A stretch of 64,000 nucleotides of DNA from Myxococcales bacterium (lineage in GTDB: Bacteria > Myxococcota_A > Polyangia > Polyangiales > Polyangiaceae): positions 1 through 64,000 of the forward strand of contig CANJCO010000025.1 of assembly GCA_947473045.1 (NCBI GenBank), given 5' to 3'. Every line of letters begins with the position of its first letter. Position 1 is the stretch's first letter. A program made the translations under genes and the position numbers. Below, in pieces: positions 27,492 to 36,209 of this stretch. The notes under the pieces are model-generated. The model worked only from the letters and a program-made list of their open reading frames with translations. It had not been told where the DNA came from and did no database searches.

Positions 27492-28263
27492 GCGCGCGGC
27501 GGCGTGGCAGCAGCAGCACCACGGCCGCGATCGTCTGCGCGGAGAAGAACCAGACGTTCGTGACGAGCGTTCCGAATGTGTGAATGCCAGTCACGAGCGC
27601 GACGCCGAGCCAATACGGCCTGCGCGCCCACAGCACGCCCGCCAGCAGCAGCTCGCTGCCGATGGCCAGCTTCGCGAGCGCCGCGTCAACTGGCAGCCTC
27701 GCGAACGCGGCCCGCAGGAAGGCCGGGTACGGCCAACCGAGCCCGCGCGCGAGGTACTCGGTGCGCACGAACAGGTGCCCTCCGCTGAGCCAGTCCGGGT
27801 TGGCCTTGAGCAGCGCGGTTGCAAAGTACACCCATCCCAGCTGGACGAGCAGTACGTCGCGCACCCACTTTGGCTTGCGGTCGCTCTCGAACGGACCGCC
27901 GTCGGAATGGGCGAGCAGCAGCGTCACCACGGCGCAGAAGAGAAAGTCGTTCAGCCGAAAGAAGACGAGCGCGACCATGAGCCGCAGCGCCGCCGACATC
28001 ATCCCGTAGAAATAGACGCGCCGTGTGGCGAGCATCAGCAGGCCGCTGGCCACCAGACCGAGCTGCAGCGCGACGAGCTCGATGCTTCGCGGATGCGGGA
28101 ACCAGTCGCGGGCGCGCTCGGTGTATCCCATCGCGACGTCGAGCGTGTCGTAGACGAGCCAGATCACGAAATACGTGGCGCGAAACCGGGGCAGCGCAGC
28201 GCTGTCGTCGTCAGCGTCGACCCACGCTCTCGCGCGCTTACGGGCAGAGGCTGCGAAGTTCAC
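27469..28263 (-). CDS. HTTM-domain membrane protein (gamma-carboxylase-like)
   Basis: 264 aa from GTG 28263, preceded by ACGGAG; the frame continues upstream but only as noise. About seven membrane segments with short loops (TYFVIWLVYDTLDVAMGY, VYFATALLKANPDWLSGGH) resemble the HTTM domain of vitamin-K-dependent gamma-carboxylase-like proteins. Bacterial members are mostly uncharacterised. Its start overlaps the end of the small membrane-protein gene by 26 bp and its 3' end overlaps the convergent coiled-coil gene by 23 bp. Confidence 0.7.
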   Translation of the reverse strand: MNFAASARKRARAWVDADDDSAALPRFRATYFVIWLVYDTLDVAMGYTERARDWFPHPRSIELVALQLGLVASGLLMLATRRVYFYGMMSAALRLMVALVFFRLNDFLFCAVVTLLLAHSDGGPFESDRKPKWVRDVLLVQLGWVYFATALLKANPDWLSGGHLFVRTEYLARGLGWPYPAFLRAAFARLPVDAALAKLAIGSELLLAGVLWARRPYWLGVALVTGIHTFGTLVTNVWFFSAQTIAAVVLLLPRRRALTDASGS

Positions 28264-28633
28264 GAATTTCTCCGTCCGAGCTGGCACATGTGACCGCCGT
28301 CGCGGTTGCGGGCGAGGTCTTGAACGCGCAGCCCGCTGCGGCGGCTTCATCGTAGTAGGCGGCCTCGTCGTAGACTGTGTCGAACTCGATCGCCGCGCTG
28401 CGATCGCGCCACCGCGTAACCGGGCTGCCCTCGATCGACAGCGGCGGATCCCACGACACAGCGCAGCGCTCGATCTTGATCGCGAACATGTCCCACGAAA
28501 ACGGAACGCGCGCCGGCGCATGGCGCAGCGGTCGATAACCCGACGCGATCTGAGCGCCCTGCGCGACCACCTGAACTCCGACGAGCAGGGCGAGAATGCA
28601 TGCGATATACATGTACTTAAAACGCCGCGGCAT
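28238..28633 (-). CDS. Small exported or membrane-anchored protein
   Basis: 131 aa with one N-terminal hydrophobic segment (IACILALLVGVQVVAQGAQ) and an otherwise soluble domain, probably periplasmic. Three cysteines lie in the soluble part. It sits 9 bp after the RelA/SpoT-like gene and overlaps the HTTM gene. HTTM proteins often have a small associated partner, and this could be it. No family recognised. Confidence 0.6.
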   Translation of the reverse strand: MPRRFKYMYIACILALLVGVQVVAQGAQIASGYRPLRHAPARVPFSWDMFAIKIERCAVSWDPPLSIEGSPVTRWRDRSAAIEFDTVYDEAAYYDEAAAAGCAFKTSPATATAVTCASSDGEIRELRSLCP

Positions 28634-28642
28634 CGACGCGAC

Positions 28643-29932
28643 TCAGGGCTTCTTGTTGCCGCGCTTGGTCGGGGGGCCTCCACGACGTGACGCGGGAGCC
28701 CGCTTCTCCGCCGACGCCGCCTGGGCGTCGCTCTCCCGCCGCGAGCTCGCCGCGCCACGCGAGGGCGGAGGCACGCCATCCCGTCGCGAAGCCGGCGCGG
28801 CTCTCGGCGCAGTCGGCGCCGGCTCGACCGGCGGGGCTTCGCGCCGGACTGGGAGCTTCGATTCGCGCATGCCCATTTGAAGGCGCCGCATCACCGCGCG
28901 CTTCTGGCGTTCCTTGTATTTTGCATGCGAGGCGTCGCCGATCTCATTTTTTGCCTCGGTTCCGCGGTCAATGATTTGAAACTCGCAAATCACGAACACG
29001 ACCGGCGTCATCTCCCACGCCGCGGCCGGGGCCCGCTCGAGCACGTTGCGTGGCAGCCGCACCGGCATGTCGACCACGAAGTGAATCACCCGGTAGTTGT
29101 CGGCGCTGAAGCGGTTGTCGCTCGGCGTAAAGTCGTCGTCTTTGCCTGCCTGCATTTCGGGCAGCATCGCGCCGATGTGGGCGTTCTGTTGGCAGTAGGT
29201 CTTGAAGTGGAACATCGAGTTGGTGCTCTGCCCGGGGATCACATAGTTGAACGGGAAGAGCTTGGTCGTGAGGTACTGAACGACCGGCACGATGTCGTCG
29301 TAGCTGCGCGTCACGATTCGAAAGCGCAGCTTGTCGTAGATCTGGGCGGCGACGGTCTCCTGCTTCGACAGCAGCTTCGTGTAAAGCGAGTCCTTGTTTT
29401 TGCGTCCGCCGACGAACTCGAGGATCGGAAACCCGCCGGCCAGCATGCCTCCGATGACGCGGTATACTTTCTCTTCGACCATGTGAAACACCTCCTGGTC
29501 GGAGAGCGGCAGCATGAACAGCAGCTCGCGGCCTTCGAGGTGATGAATGATGTGCATGCACTTGAGAATCGTGCACGCGCAGGTCTGGCGATGGCCGTGC
29601 GATGACGCGACCATGAGCAGCTCTTCAACCGTCGCGAGCTCAACAGGCTTGGGGATCGGGAACTCGAAGTGGCGTCGGAGGTAGTCGATGGCCTGCTGCT
29701 TGATCGACGCCATGCGGCTGCGGTCGGCCGCGTCTTCGGGGTGCAGCTCCTGCGAGCGGAGGAATCGCGACACCTGATCGGTCGTCGCAAAATTCAACCT
29801 GTGCCAGTCGATGACCGAGTCGCCGCGAAGGATGAGCCTGACGGCCTCCAGGTCCATCAACGTGAAGTCGTCGAGCGTCTTGAGGCGCTCGGCGTCATGA
29901 GCCGGAGGCGGAGGTTGGCGCGATTCGGACAT
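28643..29932 (-). CDS. Divergent RelA/SpoT-like nucleotidyltransferase-fold protein
   Basis: 429 aa from MSESRQPPPP. Residues 175-345 carry, in the right order, the landmarks of (p)ppGpp synthetase domains: GRKNKDSLYTKLLSK (compare the SIYRKM substrate motif), IYDKLRFRIVT with Asp200 where the metal-binding Asp sits, NYRVIHF with Tyr280 and His284 like GYQSLHT, CEFQIID with Glu317 and Gln319 like EVQIRT, then GDASHAKYKE like AAHWKYKE. The N-terminal 170 residues contain no HD hydrolase motif and were not recognised. The C-terminal 70 residues are basic and disordered. It may match an uncharacterised myxobacterial family (I recall TIGR04552), which I could not check. It is the first gene of a unit with the small membrane protein and HTTM genes. 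Confidence 0.65.
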   Translation of the reverse strand: MSESRQPPPPAHDAERLKTLDDFTLMDLEAVRLILRGDSVIDWHRLNFATTDQVSRFLRSQELHPEDAADRSRMASIKQQAIDYLRRHFEFPIPKPVELATVEELLMVASSHGHRQTCACTILKCMHIIHHLEGRELLFMLPLSDQEVFHMVEEKVYRVIGGMLAGGFPILEFVGGRKNKDSLYTKLLSKQETVAAQIYDKLRFRIVTRSYDDIVPVVQYLTTKLFPFNYVIPGQSTNSMFHFKTYCQQNAHIGAMLPEMQAGKDDDFTPSDNRFSADNYRVIHFVVDMPVRLPRNVLERAPAAAWEMTPVVFVICEFQIIDRGTEAKNEIGDASHAKYKERQKRAVMRRLQMGMRESKLPVRREAPPVEPAPTAPRAAPASRRDGVPPPSRGAASSRRESDAQAASAEKRAPASRRGGPPTKRGNKKP

Positions 29933-29950
29933 GCTGCTTCGCCCATACTT

Positions 29951-30850
29951 ATGCCAGATTGCGCGCCAACCAAAGTGCGGCGGCCGGACGACAGAATGCA
30001 GCGGATCGCCGGGGTGCTCGAACAGGTGCGACGCGACTGCGACGTCGGCGCGCGCCGGTCGGCCGATCCCGTGGGAGCGGTGCACGAATTTGCGGGCCCG
30101 CTCGATCAGGAAATTGTAGCGCTCGTGGCCGCGTGCATCGCGTTCGGCAACGTGAAGACGATTCGCGCGAAGCTCGCCGACGCCCTCGCGCGCATCGGAC
30201 CGAGCCCGTCGGCCGCAGGCGACGCGCCCTCTGCGCTGCAAAGTCGCATGCGGGGCTGGAAGCACCGCGTGTTTTTGGGACAAGATATCGCCGCGCTCGT
30301 CATCGGGGCCCGCGCGGTGCAGCGGAGCAACGGCACCCTCGGAGAGCGCTTTCGCGCCGACTGGGAGGCCACCCACGACCTTCGGGAGGCGCTCGCGCGG
30401 TTTACCGATGCGATTCGGGATGCGGGTAGTCTGCACGCATCACCCGGGGGCCGACGGGGGCCCGCGCACCTCCTCGGAAATCCTCGGGGAGGCAGCGCCA
30501 GCAAGCGCTTGCTCCTTTACCTCCGCTGGATGATCCGGCCCGCAGACGGCGTCGATCTCGGCCTGTGGCCCCTGTCCGCGAGCATCCTGCTCTGTCCGGT
30601 CGACACCCACATTCACAAGCTTGCGCGCAACCTCGGGTTCACCCGTCGCGCCGATCTCAGCTGGAAGACGGCGGTCGAGATTGGCGCAGCGCTCGCCCGT
30701 TTTGACCCGACCGATCCGGCCCGCTACGATTTCGCCCTCTGCCACATGGGCATGCTTCAGCGCTGCCCCTCGCGCCGAGACGCCGTGCGCTGCGATGGTT
30801 GCGGCGTCATGCCCGTGTGCATTCACTGGGCGCGGGGCGGGGCGCCCTAG
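29951..30850 (+). CDS. TIGR02757 family protein
   Basis: 299 aa from ATG 29951 (or 284 from 29996). Typical family segments are visible: DPVGAVHEFAGPLDQEIVAL, ACIAFGNVKTI, SASKRLLLYLRWMIRP, VDLGLWPLSASILLCPVDTH and YDFALCHMGM, with a Cys cluster near the end (CDGCGVMPVC). The fold is thought to resemble helix-hairpin-helix DNA glycosylases, but no function is established. It is divergent from the RelA/SpoT-like gene, with only 18 bp between the two chosen starts. Confidence 0.8.
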   Translation: MPDCAPTKVRRPDDRMQRIAGVLEQVRRDCDVGARRSADPVGAVHEFAGPLDQEIVALVAACIAFGNVKTIRAKLADALARIGPSPSAAGDAPSALQSRMRGWKHRVFLGQDIAALVIGARAVQRSNGTLGERFRADWEATHDLREALARFTDAIRDAGSLHASPGGRRGPAHLLGNPRGGSASKRLLLYLRWMIRPADGVDLGLWPLSASILLCPVDTHIHKLARNLGFTRRADLSWKTAVEIGAALARFDPTDPARYDFALCHMGMLQRCPSRRDAVRCDGCGVMPVCIHWARGGAP

Positions 30851-30925
30851 CCCCGACGTTCTGCCGACCGAAAACCGTGCGGATCGCACATGGGGCGCGC
30901 TTGTTGCTAGGTTGCGCGTCGCCCG

Positions 30926-32248
30926 ATGACGCTGCTCTCCAAGGTCGTGACAGCTTGCGCGGTAGCCGCGCTCGCTACCGTGGGCACCTCCGCCCTCGCG
31001 GCCGAAGTTGAAGCGCCCGTGATCTCCGCGGCGACTTTGTCTCAGGCCGAGGCTCTGTCGATTTTTCGAGCGCGCGGCCTCGACCTTCTCATCGCCGACG
31101 CGGCCGTTCGATCGGCCGAAGGGGAGGCGGCAGTCGCATCGCGAATCGCGAATCCGCAGGTGTCGGTGGGGGTCGGACCGACGTTCAACTACGACGCATC
31201 GGCGCCCGGCTGCTCCGGTTGTTCGCGGCTCAGCGTTCAAGCCGCCATCGGCGACAGCGGCGCGATCGTCGACGTGGTTTCCGGCAAACGACGGCTCCGA
31301 TCCGAAATCGCTGACGCCGCGCTCGCGTCTGCGCGGCTCGATCGCGCAGACGCATCGCGTGTGCTGTCCTCGCTCGTCAAGCAGGCCTACACGCGCGTCG
31401 CTGTCGCGAAAAAGAGCCTCGATCAGGCGCGCGCAGTGCAGCAGCTTCTCGCTCAGGCCGTTGCGCTCGCCAAGCTCCGCTACCCGGCGGTCATTACCGA
31501 AGGCGATTTGGCGCGCACCGAGGTTCAGAAGCTCAGAGGTGACTCCGACGTCACGATCGCCGTATCCGCGCTCCGACAGGCGCAGGCTGAGCTCGCGTTC
31601 CTGCTCGGCGCGCGCACAGTCGCTCCCGACTTTCAAGTCGACGAGCTGACGTTCTTCGTCGCCCCCGAACTGCAACAGGCGAGCGAGCGCGAGCTCGTGG
31701 CGCTGGCCCTGCGCGAGAGACCGGACCTTCGCGCACGAGCCTACGACCGCACGCGCGCGCTGGCGGCGCTCGCGCTCGCGAGGCGGCAGGTGATGCCCGA
31801 CGTGCAGCTCGCGGCGCAATACAGCGGCATCGGGTCGGGGCAGGACGCCGCGAGCCCCGGGGCGCTCGTCTGGAGTGCGTCCGCCAACCTCCCGGTTTTT
31901 TCGCAGCGGCAAGGTGAAATTGAGAAGGCCAACGCTGCGCTTACGGTCGCGACGCTTACGCGCGCCAGGGCCGAGGCCATCGTGTCGGCCGAGGTCGCCG
32001 CCAGCTACGCCGACTTCGACGCCAGGCGGCGCGCCGTTGTGCGTATGAATAGCGGGCTGCTCGCGCGTGCGTCCGCTGCGCGCGACATCCTCGAACTGCA
32101 GTACAATGCGGGCACGGCGTCGCTCGTCGACTTTCTCGACGCGCAGCGCACGTTTATTTCCATCCATCAGCAATACGCTGCCGACCTCGGAGCCTACTGG
32201 ATCGCCGTCGAGCAACTCGAGCAGTCGCTCGGTGTGGAGCTTCGATGA
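30926..32248 (+). CDS. TolC-family outer-membrane efflux protein (copy 1)
   Basis: 440 aa with a cleavable signal (ALAAE), then two TolC-type repeats of long helices with beta-barrel strands. ANPQVSVGVGPTFNY and LELQYNAGTASLVDFLDAQR are family hallmarks. It should form a trimeric outer-membrane channel for tripartite efflux or type I export. It has a CxGC pair at Cys96/Cys99 shared with its paralogue. No membrane-fusion or inner-membrane pump gene is nearby. It overlaps the second copy by four bases. Confidence 0.85.
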   Translation: MTLLSKVVTACAVAALATVGTSALAAEVEAPVISAATLSQAEALSIFRARGLDLLIADAAVRSAEGEAAVASRIANPQVSVGVGPTFNYDASAPGCSGCSRLSVQAAIGDSGAIVDVVSGKRRLRSEIADAALASARLDRADASRVLSSLVKQAYTRVAVAKKSLDQARAVQQLLAQAVALAKLRYPAVITEGDLARTEVQKLRGDSDVTIAVSALRQAQAELAFLLGARTVAPDFQVDELTFFVAPELQQASERELVALALRERPDLRARAYDRTRALAALALARRQVMPDVQLAAQYSGIGSGQDAASPGALVWSASANLPVFSQRQGEIEKANAALTVATLTRARAEAIVSAEVAASYADFDARRRAVVRMNSGLLARASAARDILELQYNAGTASLVDFLDAQRTFISIHQQYAADLGAYWIAVEQLEQSLGVELR

Positions 32249-33585
32249 TCAGGAGCTTGTGGCCGTCCTTCCTGCTCGTTGCGCTCGCGGGGGTTACAGC
32301 TCCTGCGTGGGCGGGCGACCCGATCGTGCCGCCGTCGAAAACCGAGCTGCCTGCGATGCTGTCGATGCACGAAGCCGTTCGAATGCTCCATACGCGGGGC
32401 CTCGACCTTATGATCATCGACGCGCAGGTCGCGGCCGCTGAGGGAGATGTCCATATCGCCGGCGCGCTCATCAACCCGAACGTGAGCGTCGGCGCGGGCC
32501 CCGCGTTCAATTACAGCGCGCAAGATACCCCCGCGCGTCCGTGCCCAGGCTGTCAGCCTTATGCGGTGCAGTGGGGCATCTCCGACAACGGCGCTGTCCT
32601 CGACGCCGCGGTGGGCAAACGGGGGCTGCGTGTCGACGTGGCGCGTCGGGCGCTCGCGGCGGCGCGTCTTGGCCGCGCCGATGCCGAGCGGCAGCTCGCA
32701 AGCCAGGTCAAGCAGGCCTATATCGCCGTTGCGGTCGCGACGCAGGCCCTCGAGTTTTCGGTCGACGTCGACAAGAGCTTGATGCAAACGCTCGAGCTCG
32801 CGCGACTCCGCTATCCGAGCGTTATCAACGACGGCGATCTCGCGCGCATCGAAGTTCAAAAACTCGAGGCCGATCAGGCCGTCGACTCGGCCCGCGCCGA
32901 CCTGCGGCAGGCGCGAGTTTCCCTCGCGTTGCTCTTGGGCGTTCGGGGCCCGGTCCCCGACTTTGATGTGTCGCGCGACTCGCTCAAATTTTCTGTTCCC
33001 GGGCTGCTCGCTGCAACGAGTGAGCAGGAGCTCTTCGCGAGAGCGGTCGACGCGCGACAGGACTTGAAGGCGGCCGCCGCTCAGGTTCAGCGGTCGAACA
33101 GCGCCGTCGAGCTCGCCGAGCGACAGCGGGTGCCGGACGTCTCTTTGTTTGCGCAATACACGCAACTTGGGATGGGTCAGAACGTCGGCCAGCCCATGAA
33201 CCTGGTGCTCGGGCTCAGCACCAACCTGCCGGTGTTCTACCAGCAGGGGGGCGAGATCATGAAGGCGCGGGCCGACCGCGACTTGCAGGCCCTCAGCCGC
33301 GAACGCACGCTGGCGCAAATAGCCAGTGACGTGTCGACTTCTTACGCTGCGTTCGTTGCGGCCCGCGATCTGCTCCGGCGCATGGATGGCGCCCTGCTCG
33401 AACGTGCGCGACGTGCGCGCGACATCACCGACGTGCAGTACAAAAATGGTGGCGCGACGCTGATGGACTTCCTCGACGCGCAGCGCACCTACATCGCCAC
33501 CAATCGCGAGTATCTCCAGGACCTCTCCGGCTACTGGACTGCGATCTACCAGCTCGAGCAGGCCATCGGGACGGAGCTCCAATGA
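32245..33585 (+). CDS. TolC-family outer-membrane efflux protein (copy 2)
   Basis: 446 aa, signal peptide ending AWAG. It is collinear with the upstream gene, sharing NPNVSVGAGPAFNY, the AVLDAAVGKRGLRVDVA block and DVQYKNGGATLMDFLDAQRT, so the pair arose by tandem duplication but has diverged widely. The CPGC motif is at 100-103, a thioredoxin-like CxxC in the first extracellular region. ATGA overlaps at both ends show strict coupling to its neighbours. Confidence 0.85.
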   Translation: MIRSLWPSFLLVALAGVTAPAWAGDPIVPPSKTELPAMLSMHEAVRMLHTRGLDLMIIDAQVAAAEGDVHIAGALINPNVSVGAGPAFNYSAQDTPARPCPGCQPYAVQWGISDNGAVLDAAVGKRGLRVDVARRALAAARLGRADAERQLASQVKQAYIAVAVATQALEFSVDVDKSLMQTLELARLRYPSVINDGDLARIEVQKLEADQAVDSARADLRQARVSLALLLGVRGPVPDFDVSRDSLKFSVPGLLAATSEQELFARAVDARQDLKAAAAQVQRSNSAVELAERQRVPDVSLFAQYTQLGMGQNVGQPMNLVLGLSTNLPVFYQQGGEIMKARADRDLQALSRERTLAQIASDVSTSYAAFVAARDLLRRMDGALLERARRARDITDVQYKNGGATLMDFLDAQRTYIATNREYLQDLSGYWTAIYQLEQAIGTELQ

Positions 33586-34448
33586 TCACAATCCGCGCTC
33601 TGGCCTTAGCGACGGCGCTCGTGCTCGGAGGGTCCCATGTGGCCCGCGCCGATGCGGGTGCCGGGGTGGACGCCGGCGACGGCGACGCCGGGGCAATCGA
33701 CGCTGGCGCCGACTCCGGTGAAACGCCTCCGTACGGAATCGCGGAGTCGTCCACAGCGGGCAACTACGGCTGCTCGACCAGCAGCGCAGGCTCTCCGACC
33801 TGCGGCTTCGCCGGCGCGGCGCTTGCGCTTGCCGCGCTTCTGCTCACCCGTCGCCGCTCGCGCCGGGCGGGGCTCGCATCGCTGCTTGTGGTCGCGGCCG
33901 TCGGCTCCGCGCCTGCGGCTCACGCCGCCGAGGCAGCGCTTGACGCTCCTGCGCCCCTGCCGCCGTCTGCTCCGCGTAGCGTAGCGGTCTCCTACAATCC
34001 GCTCACGCTGCAGCTGTCACGCGTCAGCGCCAACCTCGAAATCACGTTGGGGTCACACCACGTGTTCGAAGCGTCTCCGTTCTATGCGTACACCCGCACG
34101 AACAGCGACTCGAACAACGTCTTTTCGGGCGTGGGCGGCGAGCTCGGCTACCGCTACTATTTCGGCGACGGCGGAATGCGCGGCCTCTACGTCGGGCCTT
34201 CGGTGCTGCTCGGATTCTACGCAGCGCAGGCGGCCACGGGGCAGTCGACCACGTTTCAAAACTTCGGAGGCGCGGTCGACGTGGGCTATCAGGCGATCGT
34301 CGCCGATCGCCTCGTTCTCGGCCTCGGAACGGGTGTACAATACACGGTTCCAACCCTCACGTTCTTGCCGCAAGAACTCCCGGCGAGCGTTTACGCGGTT
34401 CGCGGTCTGCGCCCGCGCCTGCTGTTCGCTGTGGGCGTCGCCTTTTAG
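33582..34448 (+). CDS. Outer-membrane beta-barrel protein with internal MYXO-CTERM-like segment
   Basis: 288 aa, coupled to TolC copy 2. After a signal peptide (1-23) comes a low-complexity Asp/Ala/Gly stretch. Then residues 60-95 read as a complete MYXO-CTERM signal: Cys64-Ser-Thr, hydrophobic 76-89, RRRSRR. A second signal-like helix (97-112) ending AHA follows, then about 170 residues of alternating beta strands ending in Phe, as in an outer-membrane barrel (GELGYRYYF, GVQYTVPTL). It may be a fusion of two genes, a product with internal cleavage, or a case where the barrel starts at an internal codon. Confidence 0.65.
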   Translation: MITIRALALATALVLGGSHVARADAGAGVDAGDGDAGAIDAGADSGETPPYGIAESSTAGNYGCSTSSAGSPTCGFAGAALALAALLLTRRRSRRAGLASLLVVAAVGSAPAAHAAEAALDAPAPLPPSAPRSVAVSYNPLTLQLSRVSANLEITLGSHHVFEASPFYAYTRTNSDSNNVFSGVGGELGYRYYFGDGGMRGLYVGPSVLLGFYAAQAATGQSTTFQNFGGAVDVGYQAIVADRLVLGLGTGVQYTVPTLTFLPQELPASVYAVRGLRPRLLFAVGVAF

Positions 34449-34529
34449 GGATAGCCGGCTGCGTCTGCGCCCGCGCAAAAAGCAGGGCTTGGCGCGGCCG
34501 CCTGGGTGTGCGAGCGTCCACCCACTACG

Positions 34530-35645
34530 ATGCCCGCCCGAAAAGAGTTCAGCCTCGACGCCGTTCGCACCGATGGATGGTTCGAGCGCATCGGCGAGGG
34601 AATCGGCAGTTTTCAGGCGCTGTGCGAGATCATCGGCGAGCGGTTCTTCGCGTTTTCGATCATCGTCGGCGCGCGCGTCACGGCGCTGACCGTCGATCGC
34701 CGCAACCCGGATCAGACCGTCGTCGACTTCGTGCTCGGCGCCGCGGACGACGTCGACGCCGAGGTGCAACGGTTGTCGCTGTCCGACTTTCGCCGCCGAC
34801 TCGTTGGCGCGCTTATCGTCGACGAAGCGCGCGATGCGCCTGCGCCTACGCGCGAAACCGATACCGAGTCGATCCAGCTCTTTTTGGGCGTTCGTTACCT
34901 GTTGATCGCTCCGCTTTACGGCTACTCGCTGCGCAAGCTCGTCCTTGAGGGCGCGGACGCAGACGTCACCGCGGTCTATGACGGACAAGAAGAAATCTTC
35001 GACGTCGCTCAGTTTCGCGGTCGCATCCGATCGCACGTGCAGGCCGAGATTGATCGCGCGTCGAGCGGGCAGCGCGGCACGATCGACCTGTCAAAAGTAG
35101 CCGAAGCCGAGGCGGCGACGGCCGCGGCCGACTGGAGCCGCGTCGTTCAACTCCTGGGCGCCTGGCCCGCGCCGCTGTCGATCTTCTTGCGCACCCCCGA
35201 AGGGCAGATGCTCGCGTCCGATGCGCGCTCCCTCATCGCGAAGGGGCTCGGATTGCTCGGCTCGGCGTGCGTCAATCTCAAGGAGTTCGAGCAGGCCGAG
35301 GAGGTCTTTCGAATCGGCATCCAATACGCGCAAGAAGGCGTCGCCGCGGCCGATCTCTTCCGGCGCCTCGGCGAGGCGCTCATCCAGAGCGGGCGCGCCG
35401 GAGAAGCCATCGGCCCGTTGCGGCGCTCGATCTCGTTCGGCGGAACGGCAGCGGACGTGATGCCGCTGCTCGGACGCTCATTGCTCGTGCGAAAGCGCTA
35501 CGTCGCAGCCTTCGCGTGCTTTCGATCGGCGATCGACGCAGGCGTGAGCGAGCGCTCCGTCGCAGCTGAGCTCGGCGAAGTCGAGGCGGCCCTCGGCCCG
35601 GCGCTGACGTCCTGGAAGGCGACGCGGTTGTCGTGGCAGGCCTGA
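34530..35645 (+). CDS. TPR-containing protein of unknown function
   Basis: 371 aa from ATG 34530; a GTG at 34506 is possible. The N-terminal 200 residues form an unrecognised mixed domain (FLGVRYLLIAPLYGYSLRKL). The C-terminal half has tetratricopeptide-like helices (LKEFEQAEEVFRIGIQYAQE, GRAGEAIGPLRRSISFGG). There is no signal peptide. TPR arrays mediate protein contacts; the partner is unknown. Confidence 0.65.
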   Translation: MPARKEFSLDAVRTDGWFERIGEGIGSFQALCEIIGERFFAFSIIVGARVTALTVDRRNPDQTVVDFVLGAADDVDAEVQRLSLSDFRRRLVGALIVDEARDAPAPTRETDTESIQLFLGVRYLLIAPLYGYSLRKLVLEGADADVTAVYDGQEEIFDVAQFRGRIRSHVQAEIDRASSGQRGTIDLSKVAEAEAATAAADWSRVVQLLGAWPAPLSIFLRTPEGQMLASDARSLIAKGLGLLGSACVNLKEFEQAEEVFRIGIQYAQEGVAAADLFRRLGEALIQSGRAGEAIGPLRRSISFGGTAADVMPLLGRSLLVRKRYVAAFACFRSAIDAGVSERSVAAELGEVEAALGPALTSWKATRLSWQA

Positions 35646-35736
35646 ACGAAGCTCGTCGGGCCGGCGGGCTCGCGCTTCGATCGCCCGGCCCGCGCCGAAT
35701 CTCTTCATTCGCGGCGCGGTCGGGCCGCTGCCGTGA

Positions 35737-35765
35737 TTGACACTCCCTGGCAGCGCCACTAGACA
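35737..35765 (+). promoter_or_regulatory. Candidate sigma-70 promoter of the nuo operon
   Basis: TTGACA (35737-35742) is a perfect -35 box. After 17 bases TAGACA (35760-35765) is a weak -10. It lies in the 201-bp gap before nuoA, which holds no other feature, and would give a leader of about 75 nt. Confidence 0.45.
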
Positions 35766-35846
35766 TCCGGCTCGCAATTTGGCTTGGAGTCCGCCCATTT
35801 CATCGGCCCAGAGGGTCGTGCGGCTTCGACGGTCGCGGAAGCAGAC

Positions 35847-36209
35847 ATGATCGCAACTTACGCACCTATCATTCTGATCATCACCATCGCGTTTTCGCTC
35901 GCGAGCCTCTTCTTCTTCGGTCACCGCCTGCTTGGCGGCGCCGCGAAGTTCAGCCCGGGGCGCATGGAGCCCTTCGAGTCCGGAAGCGAAAGCTCAGGCG
36001 CGAGGCACGTCAAGCTGAGCGTCAAGTTCTACCTGACGGCCATTCTCTTTGTCGTCTTCGACATCGAAGTGGTCTTTCTTTACCCGTGGGCGGTTCGGTT
36101 CAAAGAGCTCGGCTGGACGGGAATGGGCACGATGGTGGGCTTCCTCGCTGTGCTCGTTGTGGGTCTTGTTTATGTGTGGAAAAAAGGAGCACTCGAATGG
36201 GAGAGCTGA
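35847..36209 (+). CDS. nuoA: NADH-quinone oxidoreductase subunit A
   Basis: 120 aa from MIATYAPI after GGAAG; the longer frame adds a non-conserved stretch. Three membrane helices and the signature EPFESGSESSGARHVKLSVK then FYLTAILFVVFDIEVVFLYP identify the complex I subunit at the quinone cavity. It is the first gene of the operon and overlaps nuoB by 13 bp. Confidence 0.95.
   Translation: MIATYAPIILIITIAFSLASLFFFGHRLLGGAAKFSPGRMEPFESGSESSGARHVKLSVKFYLTAILFVVFDIEVVFLYPWAVRFKELGWTGMGTMVGFLAVLVVGLVYVWKKGALEWES

Noticed and set aside
28264-28779. Long N-terminal extension of the HTTM gene
   Set aside because: It is Arg-rich, overlaps the small exported protein and the end of the RelA/SpoT-like gene in other frames, and lacks a hydrophobic or conserved pattern.
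30440-32215. 591-residue minus-strand open frame
   Set aside because: It is antisense to the TIGR02757-type gene and the first TolC gene, both clearly coding.
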